A DNA stretch of 53,419 bases, taken from positions 1-53,419 of the forward strand of contig JAGAPR010000095.1 of assembly GCA_017623155.1 (NCBI GenBank). Reading direction: 5' to 3'. The position numbers and the translations under genes are program-made. Origin of the DNA: Prevotella sp. (lineage in GTDB: Bacteria > Bacteroidota > Bacteroidia > Bacteroidales > Bacteroidaceae). How positions within the stretch are numbered: the stretch's first letter is position 1; the number at the start of each line of letters is the position of its first letter. Shown piece after piece: positions 24,996 to 34,704 of the stretch. Under the pieces are notes generated by a model that was given only the letters and a program-made list of their open reading frames with translations, made no database searches and was not told where the DNA came from.

Positions 24996-25385
24996 TCAGC
25001 CACCTATCAGGAGCATCATTTCTTCTTTTATCTGATTGGGCACATTGATGCCCCGCAGCGATAGACTGCGGCTCCAGTCGGCCACTTCGTCCTGCCGCAT
25101 GGTGAGCATAACGTCACTGAATTCTCCTGCCTCTTCATCAGTATATGCATCGGATGGTCGCCCCACGTATGCATCAAGCTCCTCGTCATCGAAATATTCC
25201 GGTCCGCTCACGGCTGCTTCAAGCATGCAATCCATTCCGCATTTAGTGCCGGAGCCTGAACATGATGAGCAATCAGCCGCAGCAGCCACAACTTTTCCAC
25301 CATCGCTTTTACGGTAGAACAGCTTGGCCGTTACAGCCGTCACCACTCCGAGCACCACTATCGCTGACAATAAAACGAGCATCAT
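24996..25385 (-). CDS. Small membrane protein with Cys-rich segment, unknown
   Basis: About 129 residues from ATG 25385, chosen because it is the first Met before the membrane helix MMLVLLSAIVVLGVVTAV and lies 8 nt after the aroA stop; an ATG at 25439 would overlap aroA. After the helix and a basic patch (KLFYRKSDGGK) comes CSSCSGSGTKCGMDCM, a four-Cys segment that could bind a metal or be an export-side disulfide cluster, then an acidic region and a helical tail ending NQIKEEMMLLIGG. I do not recognise the family. Position between aroA and porW suggests membership of that operon. Confidence 0.65.
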   Translation of the reverse strand: MMLVLLSAIVVLGVVTAVTAKLFYRKSDGGKVVAAAADCSSCSGSGTKCGMDCMLEAAVSGPEYFDDEELDAYVGRPSDAYTDEEAGEFSDVMLTMRQDEVADWSRSLSLRGINVPNQIKEEMMLLIGG

Positions 25386-25393
25386 CACAATAT

Positions 25394-26641
25394 TTACAGT
25401 TGGCGAATATCGAATCCCACACTCCGCAAATCGTCCCAATAGTGCGGATATGATTTTGTCACCACGCCGGGATTATTTATCCTAAGTCCGGCAATTTTAA
25501 TGGAAAGCGGGGCGAAAGCGAGCGCCATGCGGTGGTCTTCGTATGTATCTATCACCGGTATCGGCATCTGCTCGCAACGTTCTCCCGTCCACTTGAGCTC
25601 CCGCCCGTCAATGTCTTCAATCACAAAACCGAGTTTGTGCATCTCCGCTTTCAACGCTTCGATGCGGTCGGTCTCTTTTATTTTCAGCGTTTGCAAACCT
25701 TTGAAATGAAATGGAACGCCGAGCGCGGCACAGCAAGTGACAAATGTTTGTGCAAGGTCGGGCGCGTTGATGAAATCGTATTCGAGACGCGGCACCATGC
25801 GCCCGCTGTTTTCTATCGTCACCGTGCGCGGCACGTCAGAGCCGGCTGACTCGAATACTGTCTTCACTCCGAGCAGACTGAAAAGATATCTCACCGACGA
25901 ATCGCCTTGCCGGCTGCTGTCGGTAAGACCGGTAAGGGTTACCTTGCAGCCCTTTCCGCCAAGGGCGACAGCCTCATACCAATACGAGGCCGCACTCCAA
26001 TCATTTTCTATGTCGTAGCAAAGCGGCGTATAAGGCCGCGGTCTCACTTCTATCGTCTTGTTGTCTTTCCACACGGCATCGGCACCAAAATCGTTCATCA
26101 TGCAAAGCGTAAGGTCGATGTAAGGGCGCGATATCACATCACCGATGAGATTAAGCGTCAACCCGTTGCGCATCGCGGGGCCAATCATCAGCAGGGCCGA
26201 TATGTACTGTGAGCTTACGTTTCCCTGTATCTCGAGCATTCCGCCGTCTATCGTTCCGCCCGTAACGCGCAATGGCGGGTAGCCTTCCTCGTCAACATAC
26301 TCGACAGTTGCACCCAGACGGCGCAGCGCATTCACGAGCACACTTATCGGCCGATGGCGCATGCGTTCGGTACCTGTGATTACATGCGTGCCACTGTGCA
26401 CGGAGAGAAAAGCCGTCATGAAGCGCATTGCCGTGCCGGCGGCCTTGATGTCGATAACTTCCGGCATATCTCTCAACGCTTTTATCATCACGTCGGTATC
26501 GTCGCAGTCGGACAGGTTGCGTGGTATCATTCCTCCGCCGGCCAACGCACTGATGACAAGGGCGCGGTTGCTGATACTTTTCGATGACGGTAAATCGATA
26601 TGCCCCGTTATATCTTTGGGGGCAGTAAGTTCATATTGCAT
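25394..26641 (-). CDS. aroA: 3-phosphoshikimate 1-carboxyvinyltransferase (EPSP synthase)
   Basis: 415 residues from ATG 26641 (MQYELTAPK). Upstream in-frame sequence to 26758 overlaps the promoter and is not translated. Family motifs are present: LPSSKSISNRALV (18-30 region, phosphate binding), GTAMRFMTAF, the QGNVSSQYISALLM segment, and KETDRIEALKAEMHKLG towards the end. It condenses shikimate-3-phosphate with PEP in aromatic amino-acid synthesis. First gene of the minus-strand run that includes porW, porX and tsaE. Confidence 0.95.
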   Translation of the reverse strand: MQYELTAPKDITGHIDLPSSKSISNRALVISALAGGGMIPRNLSDCDDTDVMIKALRDMPEVIDIKAAGTAMRFMTAFLSVHSGTHVITGTERMRHRPISVLVNALRRLGATVEYVDEEGYPPLRVTGGTIDGGMLEIQGNVSSQYISALLMIGPAMRNGLTLNLIGDVISRPYIDLTLCMMNDFGADAVWKDNKTIEVRPRPYTPLCYDIENDWSAASYWYEAVALGGKGCKVTLTGLTDSSRQGDSSVRYLFSLLGVKTVFESAGSDVPRTVTIENSGRMVPRLEYDFINAPDLAQTFVTCCAALGVPFHFKGLQTLKIKETDRIEALKAEMHKLGFVIEDIDGRELKWTGERCEQMPIPVIDTYEDHRMALAFAPLSIKIAGLRINNPGVVTKSYPHYWDDLRSVGFDIRQL

Positions 26642-26666
26642 GGTACTTTTGCTTTTCTTGTTTATG

Positions 26667-26697
26667 CAAAGATAACCCAAATAGAATATACAACAAA
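26667..26697 (-). promoter_or_regulatory. aroA operon promoter
   Basis: On the minus strand TTTG (26697-26694), 19 bp, TATCTTTG (26674-26667). The expected start near 26660 leaves a leader of about 20 nt and confirms ATG 26641 as the aroA start. Confidence 0.8.
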
Positions 26698-26764
26698 GGA
26701 AATAACAATAATTAATTAAAATCCATGACTTCGGATAAGCATCATCGGATGGTTGCATACTTAA

Positions 26765-26803
26765 AAAAAGAAAAAGAGGAAAATCCTTGCGGAAATTCCT
26801 CCT
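26765..26803 (-). terminator. Terminator of tRNA-Leu
   Basis: GAGGAA/TTCCTC arms (26776-26781 and 26796-26801) with a partly paired 14-nt interior, followed on the minus strand by a T-rich tract (CTTTTTCTTTTTTT). Confidence 0.65.
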
Positions 26804-26814
26804 CAGTCAATTTG

Positions 26815-26896
26815 TGCGCCTGATAGGACTCGAACCTACACGTCGCAAAACACCAGATCCTAAGTCTGGCGCGTCTACCAATTTCGCCACAGGCGC
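26815..26896 (-). tRNA. tRNA-Leu (anticodon UAG)
   Basis: The minus strand reads GCGCCTG (5' acceptor arm, from 26896) and ends CAGGCGC plus discriminator A at 26815. The anticodon stem CCAGA/TCTGG encloses loop CTTAGGA, anticodon TAG, which reads CUA codons. A variable arm (TGTTTTGCGACGT) and a T arm with GGTTCGAGTCC are present, as in class II tRNA-Leu. CCA is not fully encoded. Confidence 0.93.
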
Positions 26897-26997
26897 GTTG
26901 TCATCACCGCTGCGAGGCGGATAAACAGCCGTTATTTGGCGTTTGCGGATGCAAAGATACGGAGAATTTGGGTATCGGCCAAATAAAAACGGGACTT

Positions 26998-28032
26998 TTA
27001 TTGTGCCAATATCATGCGCGCATATTCTATTATTGTGTCGCGACCGCGCGCGAAGTCTTCATCGGTGAGTGATATATTGTGGTCCGGGGCGATGCCGAAT
27101 TCTGTCGATTGCTTGTTGCTGTCATACATCGGACATGCCGAGAAGCGCACTCCCCAGCCGTTAGGCAACATGCTGCTGAACGGCATGCCTGCTCCGCCGC
27201 CCGTCTTGTCGCCCACGATAACGGCTTTCGGGGCGCATTTCATGTACTTCACGAATTCATTGGCAGCGCTGTAAACCTTGCGGTTTGTGAGCACACATAC
27301 CCGCTTTTGCCATCTTACGTTGGACGAAGGCTCAAGGCGTTGCTCTTTCATTTCCGAAAAATCGTTGTGCCCCGTACCTGTTTTGTGCCTGATGTATCCC
27401 ACTGTTGTCGGCTTGTTGAAAAATCGCGCGGCGAAGCGTTCGGCTGTTGTCAGCGTGCCGCCGCCGTTGCCTCTGATGTCGATGATAAGCCCGCGGCATG
27501 TCATAAGGTGCATGAGCACTTCATCGAGATTGCCTTCTCCTATTCCGTCGGTGAAACTCTCGTATCGCACGTAACCGATGTTATCGTCGAGAACGCGGTA
27601 TTTCAGTCCGGCGGCAATCTTGTAGTCTGTGCCGAGATAGCGTCTCAGCAATGTGTCGCTGACGTTCGCCGGGAAATCTTCGTGCCATTTCCAATAGCGT
27701 GCGAAATCGTGCGAAGTGGATAAGTTCACATGTCCGTCGCGCAGTTCGGCGAGCATGTCGGCCATCACCTCGAACAGTTGGTTGCCCGTCATGCGGCTGT
27801 TTATCCTCACCTTATATTTATTATACACCTCATTCCAGTCGAGTCCGTACTCCGTGTGCTTATAGTCGAAGAAACAATAGTGCTCATCCATTATCTTCCA
27901 AAGGGCTTCGAAGTTGCCTTGCGGCGAGTCGTCGTATTCCGTTTCGTCCACGCATGAGGCCGCGGTCATGCCGACAATGAGCGCGACAATCATCATGCTC
28001 CATGCGTGCAAAGTGTTTTTTAACATGTTCAT
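26998..28032 (-). CDS. S41-family tail-specific peptidase, lipoprotein
   Basis: 344 residues from ATG 28032, chosen because it overlaps the preceding stop codon as ATGA and begins a lipoprotein signal ending TAAS-C27. The S41 core has [10 protein letters not shown] (185-194), the nucleophile S255 in [11 protein letters not shown] and the general base K276 in VGDKTGGG. No PDZ domain was seen; a short N-terminal helical bundle (35-110) replaces it, as in Bacteroidota 'S41_N' proteins. Probably a periplasmic or surface-anchored peptidase of unknown substrate. Translationally coupled to the DUF3316 gene. Confidence 0.85.
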   Translation of the reverse strand: MNMLKNTLHAWSMMIVALIVGMTAASCVDETEYDDSPQGNFEALWKIMDEHYCFFDYKHTEYGLDWNEVYNKYKVRINSRMTGNQLFEVMADMLAELRDGHVNLSTSHDFARYWKWHEDFPANVSDTLLRRYLGTDYKIAAGLKYRVLDDNIGYVRYESFTDGIGEGNLDEVLMHLMTCRGLIIDIRGNGGGTLTTAERFAARFFNKPTTVGYIRHKTGTGHNDFSEMKEQRLEPSSNVRWQKRVCVLTNRKVYSAANEFVKYMKCAPKAVIVGDKTGGGAGMPFSSMLPNGWGVRFSACPMYDSNKQSTEFGIAPDHNISLTDEDFARGRDTIIEYARMILAQ

Positions 28033-28844
28033 GGCCTGTAATGAATTAGTTTGAACTGCCTTACAAATCCAATCATAAACCGATGTGAGTAGACATGCGA
28101 TTTCAAATTGTTCACCTGTGCCTGCCGATAATCGCCGAGATAACCGGCTCGCAAAGTCGTGCGGCGGCCTATGTTTATGTCGAATGAGATTATTTGCCGG
28201 AAATTCGGCATGGCAACAAACGTTGTCGGGACGATGTTGTGGTCGTAGTCTCCGCGTGAGAATATCTCGTAGTATGACTGCCCGTAGTTCGGACTGAACA
28301 TTATTCCTGCCAGCGGGACATCGAGTTCGTAGCGCACGGCCATTGCTTTGCCGCATGCCTTAAACCTGTATGTGGCGATGCCCGACGGCATAATGCCGAT
28401 GCTCAGCCGTGCTTGCGCGGGGTTGTTGCCGTTTGCCGTGTTGTATACAAATCCCACTTCGGCGTTTGCCAATGCTCCGGCTTGCAGCGTAAGGCGGTCG
28501 TCGAGCAGGCTCCACCGGCGATATCTACCCCAGAAAAAGTTGTATGCGCCTTCCAGTTCGTCGGCCGTATCGCTGCGATCGTGCGAAAACGACATTCCGG
28601 CCTGATGCTGCATGATTGTGCTCCACCGCTTTCCCGGCCGCCGGCGTTCGGTTATGGAAAGGAAAGTAATGCCCGTCCCGCTGAAATGTTCTTGCGAAAG
28701 ATACGTGTCGAGCAGTTTTGTTGGGCCGATGCCTGCCATGTATGCCGACGTGGTAATCCTGCCGTCGGCCACAGAGTCGGTCTGTGCCGCTGCCGGAGCG
28801 AGGCCCGACAACAGTGCGGCAAACACTGCTTTAAATCGTCTCAT
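28029..28844 (-). CDS. DUF3316 family outer-membrane barrel-like protein
   Basis: 271 residues with signal peptide ([20 protein letters not shown]) and no membrane helices afterwards. Sequence is dominated by short amphipathic strands with aromatic ends ([42 protein letters not shown]-type closing strand), consistent with a small outer-membrane barrel of the DUF3316 family of Bacteroidota. Its start lies 14 nt inside the end of parC and its stop overlaps the S41 start. Function not known; context offers no substrate. Confidence 0.65.
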   Translation of the reverse strand: MRRFKAVFAALLSGLAPAAAQTDSVADGRITTSAYMAGIGPTKLLDTYLSQEHFSGTGITFLSITERRRPGKRWSTIMQHQAGMSFSHDRSDTADELEGAYNFFWGRYRRWSLLDDRLTLQAGALANAEVGFVYNTANGNNPAQARLSIGIMPSGIATYRFKACGKAMAVRYELDVPLAGIMFSPNYGQSYYEIFSRGDYDHNIVPTTFVAMPNFRQIISFDINIGRRTTLRAGYLGDYRQAQVNNLKSHVYSHRFMIGFVRQFKLIHYRP

Positions 28845-31584
28845 CGGAGAAAAGGCTCAGCTGCCCGGTTATTTCGTCTATTACCTGCTGTTCCGATTTG
28901 CCTGCATCCGGGTCGAGATTTTCTTCTTCCGCAGCCGGCGCGGGAGCGTTGCCGCCATTGTTTTGTGGCTCGTCGCTGTTTTTGTCGTCGTTGTCGTCAG
29001 CCTCATCAGCGCCGGTTTCCTCCTTTTCCGTCTCAGGGAAGCGTATCGGTTCAAGCTCTTCTACGCTCTCCACCTGCCATGTGGCGACGCGCTTGCCCTT
29101 GGCCTTGAATGTCTTTGAGCCGACAAATTCCTCGGCGTCTATCTCCATAGGCTCGCGGCGTGCGTCGGCACCGCCGAAAGTAACTTTTATTCTCGGGAAC
29201 GGAATGTCGGAGAGCAGAACCTCGCGAGTGTGGGGGTTATCGCCCAGATAGCTCTGTTTGCGCCGTGTGGCCTCCATCTGGAAGCGCTTGATATACAGGT
29301 AGCCGTCGTTGTCGGCGTCGAACACCACGGCCGTCCACACTTTTTCGGGGTCAAACTTCTCTATTATTCTGATGTTGTCCTCGTAGTGGTTGTTGGCGTC
29401 GAAGTCGGTGACATAGAACTCGCCGTTGGTCAGTACCACGAGTATCAGGTCGTCATCGTAAAACTCGCCGAGCAGTTTGCCGTGCTCATCATAGTTCAGG
29501 CGCTTCACATCGTTGTCGAACCACACTTTCCTTCCGCCGAGTGTAGAGTGGCCGTGGCTCTTCAATCCTATCTTGTTTACCTGTCGTTTTGTGAGCAAGT
29601 TGCCTTTTGCCGAGCGTCCTTTTATCAGCACTTCGGAGAAATCTTTTTCGAGGAATATGCTCGAGATGCGGCTGGGAATAGGTTCAAGCGTGACTTTGAT
29701 TTTTTCGGCTTCGCCGTTAGGGTTGGCCGTGAAATACATTATTTTCGAGTTGGGCGTGCCCCAAGTGAGGTCGTGTTCGCGGTCGCGCGTGATGCCCGTG
29801 ATATTGAAACGCTTGATGTAGCACGGGCCCTTGCGGCCGTCGCGATATACCACGTTGTATATCGTGCGCCTGTCGTTTTTCTTGAACACGCCGATATGCA
29901 GTATGTTCTTGCCGACGAATATTTTGTCGGCCACGCGCACAACCTTGTATTTTCCGTCTCTGTAGAATATGATGATGTCGTCGATATCCGAGCAGTTGCA
30001 CACGAACTCGTCTTTTTTCAGTCCCGTGCCGATAAATCCGTCCTGCCTGTTGATATACAGTTTCTCGTTGGCTTCGACCACTTTCGATGCCTCGATAGTG
30101 TCGAAATTCCTTATTTCGGTGAGTCTCGGGTGATCTTTTCCATACTTGTCTTTGAGGAAAGTAAACCAGTCTGCCGTCACCTCCACCATGTTGGCGAGTT
30201 TTTGGTCGATTTCTTCTATCTCGGCTTTGATGCGTGCCATGAGTTCCTCTGCCTTTTCCTTGTTGAACTTCAATATGCGCTGCATCTTTATCTCGAGCAG
30301 TTTAAGTATGTCGTCTTTCGTCACCTCGCGCACCATCTGCGGGTAGTATGGTGTCAGTCGGTTGTCGATATGCTCGCAAACGGCATCCACTGTGGGGGCC
30401 TGCTCAAACTTTCTGTCTTTGTAGATGCGCTCCTCGATGAAAATCTTTTCGAGCGAGCAGAAGTGATATTGGTCGAGCAGTTCGCCTTTGCGTATTTCCA
30501 ATTCCTGCCTTATAAGGTCTTTTGTGCGGTCTACCGAGGCGCGCAGCACATCGCTCACGGTGAGGAATTTCGGTTTGTTGTCCTCTATGACACAGCAGTT
30601 TGACGATAAGTTCACCTCGCAGTCGGAGAAAGCGTAGAGTGCATCGAGCGTCTTGTCGCTCGACACTCCCGGTGTCAGGTGCACGAGAATTTCCACCTGT
30701 GCCGCCGTGTTGTCTTCCACCTTGCGCACCTTTATCTTGCCTTTGTCTATCGCCCTGATAATGGATTCGATGAGCGTTGCTGTGGTTTTGCCGTATGGGA
30801 TTTCGCGTATTACGAGCGTCTTGTTATCGCGTTTCTCTATCTTGGCCCTCACTTTGAGTCCACCTCCGCGCTGTCCGTCGTTGTATTTCGACACGTCGAT
30901 GCTTCCGCCCGTGGGGAAATCGGGATACAGACTGAACTCCTGCCCGTGCAGATAGCTCACTGCCGCATCGCATATCTCGCAAAAATTGTGCGGCAATATC
31001 TTTGACGACAGTCCCACGGCGATACCCTCGGCTCCCTGTGCCAGCAGCAACGGGAATTTTACCGGCAGGGTGATAGGTTCCTTGTTGCGTCCGTCATACG
31101 ACAGCTGCCACTCGGTTGTCTTCGGATTGAACACCGTGTCGAGCGCGAATTTCGACAGTCGGGCTTCGATATATCGCGGAGCGGCGGCCCGGTCGCCCGT
31201 AAGAATGTTACCCCAGTTACCTTGCGTGTCTACGAGCAGGTCTTTCTGACCTATCTGCACAAGTGCATCACCGATGGAGGCATCGCCGTGCGGGTGAAAT
31301 TGCATCGTGTGTCCCACGATGTTAGCCACTTTGTTGTATCGCCCGTCGTCCATTCTCTTCATCGAGTGCAGTATTCTTCGCTGCACGGGTTTGAGCCCGT
31401 CGCCGATGTGCGGCACGGCTCTTTCGAGTATGACGTACGATGCGTAGTCGAGAAACCAGCTTTGATACATGCCGCTAAGATGATGCACCGCCGAAGCGTC
31501 AAATCTGTTTGTCGGTTTGTAGTCTGAGTGTTCCTCGTTAACACCCTCTTCGATTATCTCGTTGTCTGTAATTTCGTCGCTCAT
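28831..31584 (-). CDS. parC: DNA topoisomerase IV subunit A (GyrA/ParC family)
   Basis: 917 residues. The winged-helix/tower breakage-reunion core contains the QRDR segment [14 protein letters not shown] (98-110) and the active-site Tyr138 in [13 protein letters not shown] coiled-coil tower follows (about 370-470) and then a beta-pinwheel-like C-terminal domain (about 530-830), ending in an acidic Asp/Glu/Asn-rich tail. The canonical GyrA box QRRGGKG was not seen, which favours ParC over GyrA. The partner ParE is not in the window. It resolves linked chromosomes and relaxes supercoils. First gene of parC-DUF3316-S41, with its own strong promoter. Confidence 0.88.
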   Translation of the reverse strand: MSDEITDNEIIEEGVNEEHSDYKPTNRFDASAVHHLSGMYQSWFLDYASYVILERAVPHIGDGLKPVQRRILHSMKRMDDGRYNKVANIVGHTMQFHPHGDASIGDALVQIGQKDLLVDTQGNWGNILTGDRAAAPRYIEARLSKFALDTVFNPKTTEWQLSYDGRNKEPITLPVKFPLLLAQGAEGIAVGLSSKILPHNFCEICDAAVSYLHGQEFSLYPDFPTGGSIDVSKYNDGQRGGGLKVRAKIEKRDNKTLVIREIPYGKTTATLIESIIRAIDKGKIKVRKVEDNTAAQVEILVHLTPGVSSDKTLDALYAFSDCEVNLSSNCCVIEDNKPKFLTVSDVLRASVDRTKDLIRQELEIRKGELLDQYHFCSLEKIFIEERIYKDRKFEQAPTVDAVCEHIDNRLTPYYPQMVREVTKDDILKLLEIKMQRILKFNKEKAEELMARIKAEIEEIDQKLANMVEVTADWFTFLKDKYGKDHPRLTEIRNFDTIEASKVVEANEKLYINRQDGFIGTGLKKDEFVCNCSDIDDIIIFYRDGKYKVVRVADKIFVGKNILHIGVFKKNDRRTIYNVVYRDGRKGPCYIKRFNITGITRDREHDLTWGTPNSKIMYFTANPNGEAEKIKVTLEPIPSRISSIFLEKDFSEVLIKGRSAKGNLLTKRQVNKIGLKSHGHSTLGGRKVWFDNDVKRLNYDEHGKLLGEFYDDDLILVVLTNGEFYVTDFDANNHYEDNIRIIEKFDPEKVWTAVVFDADNDGYLYIKRFQMEATRRKQSYLGDNPHTREVLLSDIPFPRIKVTFGGADARREPMEIDAEEFVGSKTFKAKGKRVATWQVESVEELEPIRFPETEKEETGADEADDNDDKNSDEPQNNGGNAPAPAAEEENLDPDAGKSEQQVIDEITGQLSLFSDETI

Positions 31585-31610
31585 AAAAATGTCTTATCTC
31601 AAATTTGGCT

Positions 31611-31641
31611 CAAAGTTAATGATTTTTTTTTATTTATCAAA
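31611..31641 (-). promoter_or_regulatory. parC promoter
   Basis: On the minus strand TTTG (31641-31638), 19 bp, then TAACTTTG (31618-31611); an excellent match. The start near 31604 gives a 20-nt leader. Confidence 0.8.
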
Positions 31642-32337
31642 GTTTTGTGCCAAAAGCCTTTACTTGCGGCCGCATTGTATAATATTCAGTATATGGACAT
31701 TGTGTTCGCTTGTTCGGCGGCCGCGAGAACTTGTTTTAACACTCCAACCTTGGATTTAACTAAAAATATGTAAACAAAAAGTAAAAACCCATGACAAAAG
31801 ATTTTCGCGAAGTAGGTTTTGTTAACTTAAAATATTTAACCAAAAGGGTGGTTATTTAATATTCATAAACAATCTTATGTCGATATTTTCTCCTTTTTGT
31901 ACATTTTTGCCTTGCAATAAGGCCGTAATTGCACTGCATTTACGGCCTAACGGGAGTGCAATTAGGCCGTAATTGGAATGCAATTACGGCCTAATTGGAA
32001 AACAAGACGGTTTTTGAGGTAATGAAAAACGGTGCAAATCTTTATAAGTGGTTTATGTACAGATATTTATGTAAAGTGCTCCATAATTCGCGTATTTGCG
32101 CAAAAAAAACTTTTCTTGGAAAAGAATCGATTCTCAGCGACGTTAACATATTAAATCTTTACAAGTTATTTATACTTGTTTAACCAAAAGGAATGGTAAA
32201 TGTTAAATAAAAGATATTAGATATTAAATGGAAGATATCACAAAAACAGGTTTGTCCGACATTTCGATTACCGTCTGACATCTGACATCTTTATAATATT
32301 TTATCATGAAAAATCCCTTACTCTCATGAAAAAGCGG
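31642..32337. other. Intergenic region parC-glyS, overview
   Basis: Apart from repeat copy A I see no gene. 31642-31808 is low-complexity and AT-rich; 32138-32337 contains ATTAGATATTAAATGGAAGATATC-like near-direct repeats at about 32213-32240 but no convincing ORF or RNA. Confidence 0.6.
31809..32137 (+). repeat. Dispersed ~329-bp repeat element, copy A
   Basis: Matches the reverse complement of 42557-42885 over its whole length. Landmarks in order are GAAGTAGGTTTTGTTAAC, then a less conserved stretch, a first palindrome with arms AGGCCGTAA/TTACGGCCT (31920-31928 and 31940-31948), and a second, perfect one with 17-bp arms (31959-31975 and 31981-31997) and spacer GAATG. The distal part contains TGTACAGATATTTA, CTCCATAATTCGCGTATTTG and GAAAAGAATCGATTCTCAG. 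It lies between the parC and glyS promoters. An open frame at 31995-32183 is inside it, but conservation is not confined to that frame. Confidence 0.85.
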
Positions 32338-32345
32338 TATCTTTG
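32338..32345 (+). promoter_or_regulatory. glyS -7 element
   Basis: TATCTTTG, with no clear TTTG at the expected -33 distance. The predicted start near 32352 lies downstream of the possible ATG at 32326, which excludes that codon and supports 32377. Confidence 0.55.
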
Positions 32346-32376
32346 CAGAACGAATTTAAATAATACAAAATATATT

Positions 32377-33918
32377 ATGGCACAAGAAGACGTTTTCAAG
32401 AAAATTGTTTCCCACTGCAAGGAATACGGTTTTGTGTTCCCCAGCAGCGACATCTATGACGGATTGGGAGCCGTGTATGACTACGGTCAGAACGGTGTGG
32501 AACTGAAAAACAACATCAAACAATACTGGTGGAAGAGCATGGTGCTGCTGCACGAGAACATCGTGGGCATCGACTCGGCCATCTTCATGCACCCCACGAT
32601 ATGGAAGGCCAGCGGCCACGTGGACGCTTTCAACGACCCGCTTATCGACAACCGCGACTCGAAGAAGCGCTATCGTGCCGACGTGCTAATTGAAGACCAG
32701 ATAGCAAAGTATGACGAAAAGATAGAGAAAGAGGTGGCAAAGGCACGCAAGCGCTTCGGCGAATCGTTTGACGAAGAGCAGTATCTGGCCACAAGTCCCC
32801 GCGTGCTCGAGACCAAGCAGAAGCGCGACGCGCTCCACGAGCGCTATGCCGCCGCAATGCAAGGCCCGGACCTCGAAGCACTCAAACAGATAATCGTCGA
32901 CGAGGAGATTGTAGACCCGATATCGGGCACGAAGAACTGGACCGACGTGCGCCAGTTCAACCTGATGTTCTCCACCGAGATGGGAGCGTCGGCAGACGGC
33001 TCGATGAAGGTTTACCTGCGCCCGGAGACGGCTCAGGGCATCTTCGTGAACTACCTCAACGTGCAGAAGACCGGCCGCATGAAGATACCGTTCGGCATCG
33101 CGCAGATAGGAAAGGCATTCCGCAACGAAATCGTTGCCCGCCAGTTCATCTTCCGCATGCGCGAGTTTGAGCAGATGGAGATGCAGTTCTTCGTGAAGCC
33201 CGGCACCGAGCTCGACTGGTTCCCGAAGTGGAAGCAGACCCGCATGGCATGGCATCAGGCTCTCGGCTTCGGCGCAGAGAACTACCGCTTCCACGACCAC
33301 GACAAGCTGGCCCACTACGCCAACGCAGCCACGGACATCGAGTTCCGCATGCCGTTCGGCTTCAAGGAGGTTGAGGGCATCCACAGCCGCACCAACTTCG
33401 ACCTGTCGCAGCACGAGAAGTTCTCGGGCAAGAACATCAAGTATTTCGACCCGCAGACAAACGAGAGCTACACCCCGTATGTCATCGAGACTTCCATCGG
33501 CGTTGACCGCATGTTCCTTTCGATAATGTGTCACTCGTTCACCGAGGAGAAACTCGAGAACGGCGAGACACGCACCGTGCTGAAGCTGCCCGCAGCCCTC
33601 GCTCCGGTGAAGCTGGCCGTGATGCCCCTCGTGAAGAAGGACGGACTGCCCGAGAAAGCCCGCGAGATTATAAACGACCTACGTTTCCACTTCAACTGCC
33701 AGTATGACGAGAAGGATACGATAGGCAAGCGCTACCGCCGTCAGGACGCGATAGGCACGCCCTACTGCGTCACCGTAGACTACGACACGCTGAAAGACAA
33801 CACCGTGACACTGCGTTTCCGCGACACGATGGAACAAGAGAGAGTGAACATAGCAGACCTGAACGGCATCATCGAGGACAAGGTGAGCATAGCAAGCCTG
33901 CTGAAAAAACTGCAATAA
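32377..33918 (+). CDS. glyS: Glycine-tRNA ligase (single-chain alpha2 type)
   Basis: 513 residues from ATG 32377 (MAQEDVFKKIVSHC). Class II signature elements are present: FPSSDIYDGLGAVYDYG and the motif-2 region GKAFRNEIVARQFIFRMREF, followed by EMQFF. Motif 3 is IGVDRMFLSIM. The C-terminal ~110 residues form the anticodon-binding domain (LPAALAPVKLAVMPL). This is the eukaryote/Bacteroidota-like homodimeric enzyme, not the GlyQ/GlyS tetramer. It charges tRNA-Gly. The next gene starts directly after the stop codon. Confidence 0.95.
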   Translation: MAQEDVFKKIVSHCKEYGFVFPSSDIYDGLGAVYDYGQNGVELKNNIKQYWWKSMVLLHENIVGIDSAIFMHPTIWKASGHVDAFNDPLIDNRDSKKRYRADVLIEDQIAKYDEKIEKEVAKARKRFGESFDEEQYLATSPRVLETKQKRDALHERYAAAMQGPDLEALKQIIVDEEIVDPISGTKNWTDVRQFNLMFSTEMGASADGSMKVYLRPETAQGIFVNYLNVQKTGRMKIPFGIAQIGKAFRNEIVARQFIFRMREFEQMEMQFFVKPGTELDWFPKWKQTRMAWHQALGFGAENYRFHDHDKLAHYANAATDIEFRMPFGFKEVEGIHSRTNFDLSQHEKFSGKNIKYFDPQTNESYTPYVIETSIGVDRMFLSIMCHSFTEEKLENGETRTVLKLPAALAPVKLAVMPLVKKDGLPEKAREIINDLRFHFNCQYDEKDTIGKRYRRQDAIGTPYCVTVDYDTLKDNTVTLRFRDTMEQERVNIADLNGIIEDKVSIASLLKKLQ

Positions 33919-34554
33919 ATGAAGATTTACCAAATAATTCCGCTCGCCATGATGCTGTTCTCGATAGTTTTGGGAACGGCATCATGCAGCGAGGAAGACG
34001 ACACGGTGGCGGAATATCCCAACTGGAAAGCACGAAACACAGCCTACTTCGACCACCTCAGCGACTCGGTGGGCGCACTGCTTGCCGCCGACCCCGCACG
34101 CACCGACTGGAAAAAGATAAAAAGCTGGACGAAGCCCGTGGAGTTGGCTGGCGAGAAAACCGATTATATCATCGTACATGTAGAGCAGGCCGCGGCTCCG
34201 GAAGTGACAGGCTCGCCGATATATACGGATACGGTGGAAGTGAGCTATACGGGCAAATTGCTACCGTCGGTGTCCTACCCCACCGGCTATGTGTTTGACA
34301 GGACATTCTACGGAGAGTATGACAAGGACCTGAGCGCGCACGTGAAATTCGCCATCGGCAATCAAACCGGCTCATCATTGATAGACGGTTTCGCCACGGC
34401 ATTGCAGAGCATGCGTCGCGGCGACCACTGGACGGTATACATCCCTTATCAACTCGGTTATAAAAACACGGCCAACGGAAATATTCCGGCATACAGCACG
34501 CTAATATTCGAGATTGTGCTCGAAGACTATTGGAGCGCGAAAGGAGTGGATTGA
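33919..34554 (+). CDS. FKBP-type peptidyl-prolyl isomerase lipoprotein
   Basis: 211 residues. Lipoprotein signal with lipobox GTASC (Cys23) and an acidic spacer SEEDDT. The C-terminal 110 residues carry the FKBP fold marks VEVSYTGKLL, a FDRTF strand, LIDGFATALQSMRRGDHWTVYIP and the end PAYSTLIFEIVLEDY. It likely assists folding of exported proteins at the periplasmic face. The ATG follows the glyS stop with no gap, so it is co-transcribed with glyS. It is the last gene before a large inverted repeat. Confidence 0.88.
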   Translation: MKIYQIIPLAMMLFSIVLGTASCSEEDDTVAEYPNWKARNTAYFDHLSDSVGALLAADPARTDWKKIKSWTKPVELAGEKTDYIIVHVEQAAAPEVTGSPIYTDTVEVSYTGKLLPSVSYPTGYVFDRTFYGEYDKDLSAHVKFAIGNQTGSSLIDGFATALQSMRRGDHWTVYIPYQLGYKNTANGNIPAYSTLIFEIVLEDYWSAKGVD

Positions 34555-34569
34555 GGAGCTTTTTAAAAG

Positions 34570-34679
34570 AAGTTAATAAGTTAAGGAGTTAAGCCAAATG
34601 CTTTAATAACGGAATATTTTATTCCTGTCAATAATCTTTGCATATAAGCACTTGGCCTAACTCCTTAACTTATTAACTT
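34570..34679. terminator. 33-bp imperfect inverted repeat between convergent genes
   Basis: 34570-34602 (AAGTTAATAAGTTAAGGAGT and on) is the reverse complement of 34647-34679 with only two mismatches; a 44-nt loop contains GGAAT/ATTCC. Further direct copies of CTTAACTTATTAACTT follow to 34715. Likely a bidirectional terminator for the FKBP and DMT genes, though unusually long and without a G/C-rich stem. Confidence 0.65.
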
Positions 34680-34704
34680 ATTAACCCCTTAACTTATTAA
34701 CTTC

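Noticed and set aside
29230-30603. 457-codon plus-strand frame opposite parC
   Set aside because: Antisense shadow of parC with no recognisable domain.
31995-32183. Small protein gene MENKTVFEV...
   Set aside because: It lies inside the dispersed repeat. Similarity to 42502-42699 continues outside the frame and is centred on palindromes, so it is kept as part of the element.
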